Shown: in pieces, positions 24,683 through 34,415 of the stretch | How positions within the stretch are numbered: position 1 is the first letter of the stretch | How the letters are laid out: every line of letters begins with the position of its first letter | Origin: an uncultured Roseburia sp. | GTDB lineage: Bacteria > Bacillota > Clostridia > Lachnospirales > Lachnospiraceae | Assembly: GCA_947573605.1 (NCBI GenBank) | Contig: CANPGM010000018.1 | Location: 1 to 64,000, forward strand | Direction: 5' to 3' | DNA: 64,000 bases | Program-made: the position numbers and the translations under genes | Notes under the pieces: model-generated | Seen by the model: only the letters and a program-made list of their open reading frames with translations | What the model was told of the DNA's origin: nothing | Databases searched by the model: none

Positions 24683-24692
24683 TTTTTTTAAA

Positions 24693-24726
24693 ATAAGGCT
24701 TAGACTCAGATATGAGTTTAAGCCGT
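24693..24726 (+). terminator. Terminator after tRNA-Leu
   Basis: Stem GGCTTAGACTC/GAGTTTAAGCC followed by GTTTTTTG. Confidence 0.75.
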
Positions 24727-24889
24727 TTTTTGCCTTAAAAAATGACTGCAGGAAAAATTTTTAAATTGAAAATTGTCATAAAACAGAAATAAAAAAGGAA
24801 ATCGGGAAGTTGCGCGGAATTATAAATATAAAGGGATATTCATTCAGGGCAGATCAAAGACAGAGTCCGCGATTTGTACGGGGGATATT

Positions 24890-25903
24890 ATGACAATACG
24901 TGAAGAACTTGAGAAAATGGAGCGCGAATTATTAAGCCCCTATGCCACCTTGAGCGAGAATACGAGAGGCAGGGAACGTTTTGAAGAACAATGCGACGTG
25001 CGCCCCGTATTTCAGCGTGATCGTGACAGAATTTTACACTGTAAGGCTTTTAGACGGCTGAAAAATAAAACGCAGGTTTTTTTAACGCCGAAGGGGGATC
25101 ACTACAGGACAAGGCTTTCTCATACGCTTGAGGTTTCCCAGAATGCGCGCACGATTGCAAAGGCGCTGCGTTTGAATGAGGCATTGGTGGAAGCGATCGC
25201 GCTCGGACATGATTTAGGTCATACGCCGTTTGGACATGCGGGCGAATTTGTTTTGAATGAAATCTGCGAAGACGGATTTTTGCATAACGAACAGAGTGTG
25301 CGAATTGTCGAGAAACTGGAAAAGGACGGAAAGGGCTTGAATCTTACATGGGAGGTGCGCGACGGTATCTTAAACCATCAGACAAAGCTTACGCCGCATA
25401 CGCTGGAGGGGAAAATTGTCCGTCTTTCGGATAAAATTGCGTATGTGAATCATGACATCGACGATGCTATCCGCGCGCAGATTCTAACGGAAGAGGATAT
25501 TCCTGCCGAGCTTCGAAAAACGCTTGGATCTAATACAAAGCAGCGGTTGAATACGCTGATACACAATATTATTACAAACAGTAAGGGGCAGGAGGATATC
25601 CGCATGTCGCAGGAAGTCGAGGCAGCTATGCTGGAGCTTCGCTGTTTTATGTTTAAACATGTTTATAAAAATCCGGTTGCAAAGGGAGAAGAGGTAAGAG
25701 CAAAAGCAATGATTAAACAGCTTTTTTTCTTTTACAGAGAGCATATTGATTTTTTGCCGGAGAGGTTTTTGCGGATGTTGGACGAAGGGGAGAAAGAGGA
25801 GCGCGTCGTTTGCGATTATATAGCCGGAATGACAGATCAGTACGCAATTGCCAAATTCAGCGAGTACTTTTTGCCGAAAGCCTGGCAGGCAGACGGCTAT
25901 TGA
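24890..25903 (+). CDS. dgt: dGTPase-like HD-domain triphosphohydrolase
   Basis: 337 residues. The HD signature is intact: RLSHTLEVSQNARTIA, then ALGHDLGHTPFGHAGE with the metal-binding HD, and LSDKIAYVNHDIDDA. This family removes triphosphate from dGTP or other dNTPs, controlling pool balance. ATG follows GGGGGATATT. It heads an operon with dnaG and rpoD, as in many clostridia. The last codons lie in a 55-bp tandem repeat that runs into the dnaG leader. Confidence 0.88.
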   Translation: MTIREELEKMERELLSPYATLSENTRGRERFEEQCDVRPVFQRDRDRILHCKAFRRLKNKTQVFLTPKGDHYRTRLSHTLEVSQNARTIAKALRLNEALVEAIALGHDLGHTPFGHAGEFVLNEICEDGFLHNEQSVRIVEKLEKDGKGLNLTWEVRDGILNHQTKLTPHTLEGKIVRLSDKIAYVNHDIDDAIRAQILTEEDIPAELRKTLGSNTKQRLNTLIHNIITNSKGQEDIRMSQEVEAAMLELRCFMFKHVYKNPVAKGEEVRAKAMIKQLFFFYREHIDFLPERFLRMLDEGEKEERVVCDYIAGMTDQYAIAKFSEYFLPKAWQADGY

Positions 25904-26020
25904 GAGAAGAACAGGAAGGCTTTCGGCGTAGAGAGCCTGGCAGGCAGACGGCTATTGAGAGAAGAACAGGAAGGCTTTCGGCGTAGAGAGCCTGGCAGGC
26001 AGACGGCTATTGAGAGAAGA
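25880..26020. repeat. 55-bp tandem repeat across the dgt-dnaG junction (about 2.6 copies)
   Basis: Units begin at 25880, 25935 and 25990 with the phrase GCCTGGCAGGCAGACGGCTA. The first two are identical over their full 55 bases, and the third matches for its first 31 bases. The first unit includes the end and stop codon of dgt, so the copied DNA carries repeats of the dgt 3' end. Perfect identity points to recent slippage or recombination. It lengthens the dgt-dnaG spacer by 110 bases. Confidence 0.95.
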
Positions 26021-26044
26021 GCGGAAAGGGAGGAAGCAGAAGGG

Positions 26045-27847
26045 ATGCCGATGTACTCGGACGAGATTATTGAAGAAGTAAGGTCCAGAAATGATATTAC
26101 GGATGTAATATCTCAATATGTGCATCTGACCAGAAAAGGAAGTTCCTATTTTGGGCTTTGTCCGTTTCACAATGAAAAATCAGGCTCTTTCTGTGTGACG
26201 CCTGCAAAGCAGATGTATTACTGTTTTGGCTGCGGCGCCGGGGGAAATGTCTTTACATTTTTAATGCAATACGAAAATTTCACGTTTCAGGAGTCGGTAG
26301 AAGCGCTGGCGGAGCGCGCCGGAGTCAATCTTCCGAAACGGGAACAGACGGAAGGAGAAAAAAAAGAAGCGGACAGGCGTCAGCGGCTGTTTGAACTGCA
26401 GCGGGAAGCGGCTAAGTATTTTTATGCGCTGCTTCGTAATGCGCGGGGAGCTCATGCGCTTGCATATTTCCATAAAAGAGCTCTTTCCGACGATACCATA
26501 CGGAAATTCGGACTCGGTTACTCGGATCAGTACAGCAATGATTTATATCAGTATTTAAGAAAAAAAGGCTACGAAGATGATATTTTAAAGGACTCCGGAC
26601 TTGTGACGATTGACGAAAAGCGGGGGTGTTACGATAAATTTTGGAACCGCGCCATGTTTCCGATTATGAATGTGCACAATAAGGTCATTGGGTTCGGAGG
26701 AAGAGTGATGGGAGAGGGGGAGCCGAAGTATTTAAATTCCCCGGAAACGCCGATTTTTGACAAAAGCAGAAATCTCTATGGACTAAACCTTGCAAAAAGC
26801 ACGAAGAAACAACAAATCTTACTGTGCGAGGGCTATATGGATGTAATTGCGCTTCATCAGGCGGGATTCGACAATGCAGTCGCTTCCCTCGGCACCTCGC
26901 TTACCGCGGGACATGCCGGTCTTTTGAAACGATATACAAAAGAGGTTTATCTGACCTATGACAGCGACGGCGCCGGAGTAAAGGCTGCGCTGCGCGCGAT
27001 ACCGATTTTAAAGGACGCGGGGATTACCGCAAGAATTGTGAATATGCATCCTTACAAAGATCCGGACGAATTTATAAAAGCGCTTGGGGCAGAGGCTTAT
27101 CAGAAGCGGATCGATGCGGCCGAGAACAGTTTCCTGTTTGAGCTTCGGATGCTTGAACGCGGATATAATTTAAGCGACCCGGAGGGGAAAGCGGCCTTTT
27201 ATAAGGAAACGGCGAAAAAGCTCTGTTCTTTTCCGGAAAAAATTGAGAGAGATATCTATGTCGAAGCGGTAGCGGAAAAATATCAGATACCGAAGGCGGA
27301 CTTACAGCGTCTGGTCGGAAGATACGGACTGCAGATGAGCGAGGGAACGATGGAGCGGGCCAGGCCCAAACCGGGTTCGGATGAAAATCACACAAAACGG
27401 GGAGGCCTGAAAAAAGAGGAAGGCATGAAGCAGTCTCAAAAGCTTCTTTTGACATGGCTGATTGAGAATACCGGTCTTTACGGTAAAATAAAGAGATATA
27501 TTACGCCGGAGGATTTTACGGAGGAATTTTATAAAAAGTGCGCGGAGCTTTTGTTTGAACAGCTTGACAGGGAAGAAGCCGCCAATCCGGCGCAGCTTAT
27601 TAATTTGTTTGAGACGGAAGAGGAACAAAACGAAATTGCCGGACTTTTCAATGCAAGGATACGGGAAGTCCACACGCAGGAAGAGAAGGAAAAGGCGTTA
27701 AAAGAGACGATACTTCGGGTAAAGGAGAATAGTATGAATTACCGTTCCGCACATCTTGCGCCCTCCGATATGGCGGGACTTATGAGGCTTGTGCAGGATA
27801 AGAAGGACCTGGAAGAATTGGAAAATCTGCATATTTCCATTGATTAG
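26045..27847 (+). CDS. dnaG: DNA primase
   Basis: 600 residues when started at ATG 26045 (MPMYSDEIIEEV), which matches family starts and follows GGGAGGAAG. A longer in-frame version would translate the tandem repeat and is unlikely. The CHC2 zinc finger (CPFHNEKSGSF and CFGCGAGG), the primase core, the TOPRIM motifs EGYMDVIALHQ and TYDSDGAG, and a C-terminal helicase-binding domain are visible. It makes primers for replication. Macromolecular-synthesis operon with rpoD 37 bases downstream. Confidence 0.95.
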   Translation: MPMYSDEIIEEVRSRNDITDVISQYVHLTRKGSSYFGLCPFHNEKSGSFCVTPAKQMYYCFGCGAGGNVFTFLMQYENFTFQESVEALAERAGVNLPKREQTEGEKKEADRRQRLFELQREAAKYFYALLRNARGAHALAYFHKRALSDDTIRKFGLGYSDQYSNDLYQYLRKKGYEDDILKDSGLVTIDEKRGCYDKFWNRAMFPIMNVHNKVIGFGGRVMGEGEPKYLNSPETPIFDKSRNLYGLNLAKSTKKQQILLCEGYMDVIALHQAGFDNAVASLGTSLTAGHAGLLKRYTKEVYLTYDSDGAGVKAALRAIPILKDAGITARIVNMHPYKDPDEFIKALGAEAYQKRIDAAENSFLFELRMLERGYNLSDPEGKAAFYKETAKKLCSFPEKIERDIYVEAVAEKYQIPKADLQRLVGRYGLQMSEGTMERARPKPGSDENHTKRGGLKKEEGMKQSQKLLLTWLIENTGLYGKIKRYITPEDFTEEFYKKCAELLFEQLDREEAANPAQLINLFETEEEQNEIAGLFNARIREVHTQEEKEKALKETILRVKENSMNYRSAHLAPSDMAGLMRLVQDKKDLEELENLHISID

Positions 27848-27884
27848 GGACAAAATAGTAGAAAACTTGAGAGGATGAAGCAAA

Positions 27885-29186
27885 ATGGCGAAAAAGAGTG
27901 AAGATGATGTAAAGAAAACAGAAAATATGTCTGTTTCTGAAGTACCGGGCGATACGGCGGATGAAACTGTAGCGCGGGAAAAGTTTCAGCAGAAGTTAAG
28001 AGAACTCCTCGCGCTGGCGAAAAAGAAAAAAAATATGCTGGAATATCAGGAAATCAATGATTTCTTTGCTGATATGCAGCTTGACGCAGAACAGCTCGAC
28101 CGAATTCTCGACTATCTGGAATCCAATAATGTCGACGTACTTCGTATCACCGACGACGACAGTGACGACGAAATCCTTTTGGATGTAGAGGATGACGAGG
28201 ACATTGAAGTCGAAAAAATCGATCTTTCCGTGCCGGACGGCGTATCCATCGAAGACCCGGTACGTATGTATCTGAAAGAAATCGGTAAAGTGCCTCTTTT
28301 GAGCGCTGAAGAAGAAATCGAGCTTGCAAAGCGGATGGAAACGGGAGCTGTTGCGCGGGAAAAAATCGCCATTTTGAAGAAACGCGAGGACGGTGCGACC
28401 GAAGAAGAGATAGAGGAAAACAGAGAGGAAATCATTCATCTGCAAAAAGAGGCGGATGTGGGAGACGACGCGAAGAAACGTCTTGCAGAGGCAAATCTCC
28501 GTCTCGTTGTTTCAATTGCAAAGCGTTATGTAGGCCGCGGTATGCTTTTTCTGGATCTGATTCAGGAAGGTAACCTGGGGCTTATTAAGGCTGTCGAAAA
28601 GTTTGATTATCGAAAAGGGTACAAGTTTTCTACTTATGCGACGTGGTGGATTCGTCAGGCCATTACAAGAGCCATTGCAGATCAGGCGAGAACGATTCGA
28701 ATCCCGGTTCATATGGTGGAGACGATCAATAAGCTGATCCGCGTATCAAGACAGCTCCTTCAGGAACTGGGGCGCGAGCCGAGTCCCGAAGAGATTGCGG
28801 CAGAGATGAATATGCCGGAGGAACGGGTTCGTGAAATTCTGAAAATTTCACAGGAGCCGGTTTCTTTGGAGACCCCAATCGGGGAAGAAGAGGACAGCCA
28901 TCTCGGTGATTTTATTCAGGACGACAATGTTCCGGTGCCTGCGGATGCGGCGGCGTTTACGCTGTTAAAGGAACAGCTGGAAGAGGTTCTGGGAACTTTG
29001 ACGGATCGGGAACAGAAGGTACTGACGCTCCGTTTCGGCCTTGAGGACGGACGGGCGCGTACGCTGGAAGAAGTAGGAAAAGAATTTAATGTTACCAGAG
29101 AGCGGATTCGTCAGATTGAGGCAAAAGCTCTGCGTAAGCTTCGTCATCCGAGCAGAAGCCGGAAATTAAAGGATTATCTGGAATGA
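27885..29186 (+). CDS. rpoD: Primary sigma factor RpoD (SigA)
   Basis: 433 residues. Region 1.2 is [15 protein letters not shown]. Region 2 has [20 protein letters not shown] and [15 protein letters not shown]. Region 3 follows, and region 4 has [22 protein letters not shown]. The N-terminus includes an acidic 1.1-like segment. It directs RNA polymerase to housekeeping promoters. The stop overlaps the start of trmK. Confidence 0.97.
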   Translation: MAKKSEDDVKKTENMSVSEVPGDTADETVAREKFQQKLRELLALAKKKKNMLEYQEINDFFADMQLDAEQLDRILDYLESNNVDVLRITDDDSDDEILLDVEDDEDIEVEKIDLSVPDGVSIEDPVRMYLKEIGKVPLLSAEEEIELAKRMETGAVAREKIAILKKREDGATEEEIEENREEIIHLQKEADVGDDAKKRLAEANLRLVVSIAKRYVGRGMLFLDLIQEGNLGLIKAVEKFDYRKGYKFSTYATWWIRQAITRAIADQARTIRIPVHMVETINKLIRVSRQLLQELGREPSPEEIAAEMNMPEERVREILKISQEPVSLETPIGEEEDSHLGDFIQDDNVPVPADAAAFTLLKEQLEEVLGTLTDREQKVLTLRFGLEDGRARTLEEVGKEFNVTRERIRQIEAKALRKLRHPSRSRKLKDYLE

Positions 29187-29968
29187 TGGTAACGCTTTCA
29201 GCGCGCCTTTTGGCGGTCGGTTCTCTGGTGAAGGCGGGAGGCGTTCTTGCCGATGTGGGAACGGACCACGGATATGTGCCGATTTATCTGTTGGAAAAAA
29301 AGCAAATTAGCAGGGCGATTGCGATGGATATCAATAAAGGGCCGTTAGAACGGGCGAAAGAGCATATCCGGCTGTTTCAAATGGAAAATTACATAGAAAC
29401 CAGACGATCGGACGGCGTTTCCGCTTTAATGGAGGGAGAAGCGGATTCTATTCTTATTGCGGGAATGGGCGGCGGCTTAATGATTCATATTCTGGAAGAG
29501 GGCAAAGCGGTTTGTAAGGGAGTAAAGGAACTGATTTTGCAGCCGCAGTCGGAAGCAGAGCGTTTAAGGCGATATCTGGCGGAGAACGGGTATCGGATTA
29601 CAGATGAAGACATTGTATCGGAGGAGGGAAAATTTTATCCGATGATGCGGATTTCTCCTTTACAAACGGTAATTTCAGAGCAGTCTGCAGACGGGTGCAT
29701 AAACCGTATGGGAGCTAAAATTAATTTTAGCAAAAATGAAGCCGAACAGCGGATATGTTACCGTTACGGCGGTTTACTGCTTAAGGATAGACATCCTGTG
29801 CTAAAGGAGTTTCTGCTGAAAGAACGGGCGCAGTTGGAAAAAATTAAAAAAAGGGTTCTATCGGAACCGGAATCCGCGCGGTTAGTACAAAGAAGAGAAG
29901 AACTTTCGGAGCAGATTGACACAAACCGCAGGGCGCTTGCGTACTATGAAGAAACATCTGCTGATTAG
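29183..29968 (+). CDS. trmK: tRNA (adenine22-N1)-methyltransferase
   Basis: 261 residues overlapping the rpoD stop (ATGA-type coupling). N-terminal [27 protein letters not shown] is the TrmK motif I region; [13 protein letters not shown] is motif IV. A helical C-terminal domain ([20 protein letters not shown]) completes the family layout. It methylates A22 of tRNAs in Gram-positive bacteria. Confidence 0.9.
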   Translation: MMVTLSARLLAVGSLVKAGGVLADVGTDHGYVPIYLLEKKQISRAIAMDINKGPLERAKEHIRLFQMENYIETRRSDGVSALMEGEADSILIAGMGGGLMIHILEEGKAVCKGVKELILQPQSEAERLRRYLAENGYRITDEDIVSEEGKFYPMMRISPLQTVISEQSADGCINRMGAKINFSKNEAEQRICYRYGGLLLKDRHPVLKEFLLKERAQLEKIKKRVLSEPESARLVQRREELSEQIDTNRRALAYYEETSAD

Positions 29969-29986
29969 GGGAGAGGGGGAAAGCGA

Positions 29987-31663
29987 ATGGAGGAAAAAAA
30001 GATACGGTTATCCATACAGGGGGAAGTAAAGGAATATCCGGCCGGAACGCACTATCTTACGATTGCAGAAGAGTATCAGGAGCAGTATCGGGACGATATT
30101 GTGCTTGTGCTGATCAATAACCGTCTCAGAGAGCTTAGGAAGAAAGCGGAGACGGACGGTGAACTGCAATTTATTACAACTGCGGATAAGGACGGGAAAA
30201 AGACTTACCGCAGGAGCGTTATATTATTGATGCAGAAGGCGATCAACCGTCTGTGGGGGAACGACGGTACGGATGTGAAAGTTCGCTATTCGATCGGTCA
30301 GGGATATTACTGCGAGTTGATGAACAGACAGAAAGAGACGGCGCTTGCGGTTACGCCGGAGATTGTATCCGAGATTAAAAAAGAAATGGACGCGCTGGTA
30401 GAACGCGACGTTCCTGTTAATAAATATAATATGAATACGGACGACGCGGTTGCGCTGTTTGCATCCTGCGGGATGAAGGATAAAGAAAAACTGTTTCGCT
30501 ACCGCAGGAGTTCGAGAGTCAATATTTACGAATTGGACGGGTATCGGGATTATTTTTACGGTTTTATGGTTCCGTCGACCGGATATCTTCAATATTATGA
30601 TTTAATGACTTATGAGGACGGCTTTATGCTGCTGTTTCCCGGGGATAATACGAAGGAAACGGCGGAGTTTGAACCGCGGGAGAAGTTGTTTTCCACGCTG
30701 AAACGGTCAAGAGATTGGGCCAAAATGCTGGAAATTGACACCATAGGCGCGTTAAACGACGCGATTGTACGCGGAAAGACACAGCAGATTGTTTTAACGC
30801 AGGAGGCGCTCTTAGAGCAGCGGATCGGGCAGCTTGCGGAACAGATTGTGAAAGCGGAAGGCAGAAAGTTTATTATGATCGCAGGTCCTTCTTCTTCGGG
30901 AAAGACGACTTTTTCACACCGTCTGTCGATTCAGCTTCGGACGAAGGGCTTAAATCCGCATCCGTTCCCGCTGGACGATTATTACAGGGACCGCAGCGAA
31001 TGTCCGAGAGACGAGGACGGCAAGCTGGATCTGGAATGCCTGGAGGCGCTTGACGTGGATCTTTTTAACCACGATATGAAAAAGCTCCTTTCCGGAGAAA
31101 AAGTAAATCTGCCGATTTTTAATTTCCTTACCGGAAAAAGAGAATACAAAGATAAATTTATGCAGCTCGGCAAAGACGACGTGCTGGTGATCGAAGGGAT
31201 TCACGGGCTGAACGACAGGCTTTCTCATTCGCTTCCGCCCGAAAGTAAGTTTAAGATTTATATCAGCGCTTTGACGCAGTTAAATATCGACGAGCATAAT
31301 TATCTGCCAACGACAGACGGAAGGCTCATACGCCGAATCGTACGTGACGCGAGAGCGAGAGGAACTTCTGCGAAGGATACAATCGCAATGTGGGATTCCG
31401 TCAGACGGGGCGAGGAACGATACATTTTTCCGTTCCAGGAGGGCGCGGATGTGATGTTTAATTCCGCTATGATTTATGAGCTGGCCGTATTAAAGGTTTA
31501 TGCGGAACCCCTATTATTTGCAATTGAGAAAAGCGCTCCGGAATATCTGGAGGCGAAGCGTCTGCTTAAGTTTCTCGATTATTTTCTGCCGATGCCCGCG
31601 GACGAGATCGGTCCGAATTCCATTATCCGGGAATTTATCGGCGGAAGCTGTTTTCGTGTCTAA
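29987..31663 (+). CDS. Nucleoside kinase with TGS-like N-terminus
   Basis: 558 residues. About 1-65 is TGS-like and about 70-270 resembles the second additional domain of threonyl-tRNA synthetase. About 285-500 is a uridine-kinase-like domain with Walker A GPSSSGKTTFS, FPLDDYYRDRSE and VIEGIHGLND. This architecture is annotated as nucleoside (uridine) kinase in clostridia. It probably phosphorylates nucleosides in pyrimidine salvage. It ends the dgt-rpoD gene run. Confidence 0.85.
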   Translation: MEEKKIRLSIQGEVKEYPAGTHYLTIAEEYQEQYRDDIVLVLINNRLRELRKKAETDGELQFITTADKDGKKTYRRSVILLMQKAINRLWGNDGTDVKVRYSIGQGYYCELMNRQKETALAVTPEIVSEIKKEMDALVERDVPVNKYNMNTDDAVALFASCGMKDKEKLFRYRRSSRVNIYELDGYRDYFYGFMVPSTGYLQYYDLMTYEDGFMLLFPGDNTKETAEFEPREKLFSTLKRSRDWAKMLEIDTIGALNDAIVRGKTQQIVLTQEALLEQRIGQLAEQIVKAEGRKFIMIAGPSSSGKTTFSHRLSIQLRTKGLNPHPFPLDDYYRDRSECPRDEDGKLDLECLEALDVDLFNHDMKKLLSGEKVNLPIFNFLTGKREYKDKFMQLGKDDVLVIEGIHGLNDRLSHSLPPESKFKIYISALTQLNIDEHNYLPTTDGRLIRRIVRDARARGTSAKDTIAMWDSVRRGEERYIFPFQEGADVMFNSAMIYELAVLKVYAEPLLFAIEKSAPEYLEAKRLLKFLDYFLPMPADEIGPNSIIREFIGGSCFRV

Positions 31664-31689
31664 AGTATGAAAAGAAGTTCTAAAGGCTC

Positions 31690-31895
31690 ATGCCAGAGGG
31701 CATATCGCCAAGAACTTCTAAATTTCATACAAAAGAACGCAAAAGCGGCGTTCTTTACACGAAAAAATACCAGGTATTGTGACAGACGGAACGCTTAAGA
31801 CACTTCTAAGTTTTCCGCAAAGTTAAAGGCATATCGCCAAGAACTTCTAAGTTTCATGCGAATAAATACCAGGTATTGTAACAGACGGAACGCGA
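31690..31895. repeat. Diverged direct duplication in the spacer before rnpB
   Basis: The block GGCATATCGCCAAGAACTTC occurs at 31699 and 31828. The block ATACCAGGTATTGT, followed by ACAGACGGAACGC, occurs at 31767 and 31866. Offsets are 129 and 99 bases, so the second unit lost about 30 bases. An AGAAGTTCT/AGAACTTCT inverted repeat (31673 to 31719) and an AAGAACGC/GCGTTCTT hairpin (31733-31755) sit inside and may end transcription of the nucleoside kinase gene. Confidence 0.75.
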
Positions 31896-31913
31896 GATCT
31901 TTTGAAAAGAAAT

Positions 31914-32350
31914 AAGTAGAATAAATGATCGCGGCTGCAGGCGCCCGGAGATGCCGGGCGGGGGCCGCTGCATCGGGCGCACCAGGCGTTTGTATGACAG
32001 CAGGTCTTGTCGAAAGACCGCAGGCGAGGAAAGTCCGGGCTTCACAGGGCAGGATGCCGGATAACGTCCGGTAGAGGCGACTCTAAGGAAAGTGCAACAG
32101 AAATATACCGCCGGAGGATTCCTCCGGTAAGGTTGGAAGGGCAGTGTAAGAGACTACCGCCCTCCCGGTAACGGGAGGGGCATATGTAAACCCCATCCGA
32201 AGCAAGACCGAACAAAAGCGTTGACGTGGCCCGCCAGCTTTAGGTAGGTTGCTGAAAGGAACCGGCGACGGTTCTTTTAGATAGATGATCATTACGTACG
32301 TGCCGCATTACGGCAGACGGCGGACAGAACCCGGCTTATCGTTCTGCTTA
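31914..32350 (+). ncRNA. rnpB: RNase P RNA
   Basis: Conserved core elements are present: GAGGAAAGTCCGGGC followed by CAGGGCAGGATGCCGG, AGTGCAACAGAAATATACCGCC, AAGGTTGGAAGGGCAGTG, and near the 3' end AGATAGATGAT and ACAGAACCCGGCTTAT. The P1 stem pairs AAGTAGAAT (31914-31922) with GTTCTGCTT (32341-32349), fixing the ends. It is the catalytic RNA for tRNA 5' maturation. Confidence 0.95.
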
Positions 32351-32366
32351 TTTTTTCATAGAAACA

Positions 32367-32413
32367 GACGGCATACCTTTTTTAACAGAATAGAAAAAGG
32401 GTATGCCGTTTTT
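32367..32413 (+). terminator. Terminator after rnpB
   Basis: Stem ACGGCATACC/GGGTATGCCG with a long A/T loop, followed by TTTTT. The in-frame ATG at 32403 lies inside its 3' arm, which argues against that codon being the start of the next gene. Confidence 0.8.
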
Positions 32414-32432
32414 GAAAAAAGGAGACATATCG

Positions 32433-32891
32433 TTGGCATTTGAAGCAAAAAACAGAAATTTTTCTCTTTTCGAATTAATCATTGCAATTGCAATTCTGGC
32501 GGCTCTTGCCGCGATTATCGGCATTCAGGTACTGCCGCCCTTAGAGCGCGCAAAGGAAGCGAGGGATCTGGAGCTGGTGGAATACTATCTGTCCGCGGCT
32601 GAAAAAGCTCTTTCCAATCCTGAGATCGGATTGGAACAAAGCGGCGTGACGGTAATTGATATTTATACCGGTTCCTATCAGGCAGCGGAAGCAAATTTAC
32701 AGCAGGAAATCAGAGAAATCACAGGATATCATTCTATTGATGCGTTGAAGAACGAGGCGCTTTCCCAAAAAGGCAGACGGATTACGGATATCAGAATCAT
32801 GATTGCACCCGGCGAAGGTTCCATTTGCGTACAGGCTGTAAACGGTGAAAATGAGGTGTTTGACAAGACTTTTTCGGAATTAGCTTTCTAA
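32433..32891 (+). CDS. Orphan type IV prepilin-like protein (TTG start)
   Basis: 152 residues from TTG at 32433, with AAAGGAGA 8 bases upstream. A short polar leader (MAFEAKNRN) is followed by FSLFELIIAIAILAALAAI, the class III signal and hydrophobic helix with Glu at +5. The residue before the processing site is Asn rather than the usual Gly. The C-terminal domain is small and polar with one cysteine. No prepilin peptidase or assembly ATPase is nearby. It is possibly a pseudopilin or secretion-linked pilin using machinery encoded elsewhere. Confidence 0.7.
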   Translation: MAFEAKNRNFSLFELIIAIAILAALAAIIGIQVLPPLERAKEARDLELVEYYLSAAEKALSNPEIGLEQSGVTVIDIYTGSYQAAEANLQQEIREITGYHSIDALKNEALSQKGRRITDIRIMIAPGEGSICVQAVNGENEVFDKTFSELAF

Positions 32892-33048
32892 TATAAATCT
32901 AAAATGTTTCTTAAAAGACAATAGATGTGTTGACGCGTCGATTGCCTGGGAGTAACATGTAGAAAGAAAGCAGTCGGAATTTGTGACGCGGCGCGTCTAA
33001 AAGTTCCCCCGATTAAGATGCCGCTTGCGCGGCGGAATGAGAGGAATC

Positions 33049-33477
33049 ATGAGAGAAAAAATGCAGCAGGCGATGAATCACATGAGAGAAGGGATGCAGT
33101 CCTTTATGACAGGACGGTATGGAAGCGATGATTTATCGAGATTCTGCCTTATTATTACCCTGATTTTGTTTGTATTGTCTATGATTACGAAGATAAGCTT
33201 TTTTTCCTGGATCGGCCTGCTTTTGCTGATATATATCTATTTCAGAATGTTTTCAAAGGACAGAATGAAGCGTTACTCAGAGAATCGAAGCTTTGTAAAC
33301 CTGCGGAATAAGACAACCGCGAAACGGGAGTTGACAAAAAAGCATATGTCGGAGCGGAAGACGCACCGTTTTTACAAGTGTCCGAAATGCAGGCAGAAGG
33401 TTCGGGTACCAAAGGGAAGAGGGAAGATCTGTATTACCTGTCCGAAATGCAGGAATGAATTTTTGAAAAAGAGCTGA
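33049..33477 (+). CDS. Membrane protein with C-terminal zinc ribbon
   Basis: 142 residues from ATG at 33049 (GAGGAATC ribosome binding site). A Met-rich amphipathic N-terminus is followed by two membrane helices (FCLIITLILFVLSMI and FSWIGLLLLIYIYF), a basic linker and a zinc ribbon (CPKCRQ and CPKCRN). No family name recognised. It sits just upstream of the DUF5685 and DnaJ-like genes in the same direction, suggesting an operon. Confidence 0.65.
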   Translation: MREKMQQAMNHMREGMQSFMTGRYGSDDLSRFCLIITLILFVLSMITKISFFSWIGLLLLIYIYFRMFSKDRMKRYSENRSFVNLRNKTTAKRELTKKHMSERKTHRFYKCPKCRQKVRVPKGRGKICITCPKCRNEFLKKS

Positions 33478-33503
33478 TTCCAATCGACAAAAGGAGAATT
33501 CCC

Positions 33504-34415
33504 GTGTTTGGATATATTAATATTAATCGGTCCGAATTATCGGAGGAAGGGAAAAGTGCATATCAGTCCTATTACTGCGGTTTGTGCAGAAGGCTGAAAA
33601 CGAATTGCGGAGCGAAGGGGCAGATGCTGTTAAGCTATGACCTTACATTTCTGATAGTACTGCTGACGGGTCTTTATGAGCTGCCCAATGAGGAAGCGGA
33701 GTTTACCTGTCCGCTTCATCCGACCAAAAAGAGAAAGGCATATCTCAACGACGCAACAGGCTATGCCGCAGATATGAACCTGATACTCGCCTATCAGAAT
33801 ATGCTGGACGACTGGAGGGACGATAAGTCCTATACAAAGAAGGCGTTTACCAAAATACTGGATAAGGATTATGCCCGTATTATGGAAAGGTATCCGAAGC
33901 AGGTGAGAGCCGTCGAAGAATTTATGAAAAAGACCGCAGAGCTTGAGAGCCGGAGAGAGACGAATCTGGATCTTGCGGCAGGGCTGACGGGAGAGATGGT
34001 GGGAGAGATTTTCTGCTGGAAAGACGATGTTTGGAAAGATGAAATGAAGACGTTGGGCTTTTATATGGGAAAATTTATTTACCTGATGGACGCCTATGAG
34101 GATTTGGCGAAAGACCGTAAAAGGAACCGGTATAATCCGCTGCTTTTTATGAAAGAAAAGGACGGACAGGAATTTGATACGTTCTGCCGCCTGTTGCTTA
34201 CAAGCATGATGGCGGAATGTGCGAAATCTTTTGAACGGCTGCCGATTCTGCTCCATGCGGATATTCTGAGAAATATTCTCTATTCCGGCGTATGGTCAAA
34301 ATATGAGTATTTACAGCTAAGAAAGAAGAAGCTGGAGGAAAAAAGCGCGAAGAAGCTTAAGAATAAGATTTCTCACGAAAGCAAACATATACAAAAAGCA
34401 GGAAGGGCACAGTGA
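33504..34415 (+). CDS. DUF5685 family protein with isoprenoid-synthase-like Asp motifs
   Basis: 303 residues, predominantly helical. The N-terminus ([20 protein letters not shown] with CGLC at 25-28, more Cys at 35 and 69) matches the DUF5685 family of Firmicutes. Two acidic motifs stand out: LDDWRDDKS (102-107, DDxxD) and [19 protein letters not shown] (196-204 onward). These resemble the first and second Asp-rich motifs of squalene or phytoene synthase-type enzymes. The catalytic role is my inference. It is followed by a DnaJ-like gene overlapping by four bases. Confidence 0.7.
   Translation: MFGYININRSELSEEGKSAYQSYYCGLCRRLKTNCGAKGQMLLSYDLTFLIVLLTGLYELPNEEAEFTCPLHPTKKRKAYLNDATGYAADMNLILAYQNMLDDWRDDKSYTKKAFTKILDKDYARIMERYPKQVRAVEEFMKKTAELESRRETNLDLAAGLTGEMVGEIFCWKDDVWKDEMKTLGFYMGKFIYLMDAYEDLAKDRKRNRYNPLLFMKEKDGQEFDTFCRLLLTSMMAECAKSFERLPILLHADILRNILYSGVWSKYEYLQLRKKKLEEKSAKKLKNKISHESKHIQKAGRAQ

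Noticed and set aside
25955-26044. N-terminal extension of DnaG encoded by the tandem repeat
   Set aside because: The residues are repetitive and absent from the family; the ATG at 26045 matches known DnaG N-termini and has a ribosome binding site.
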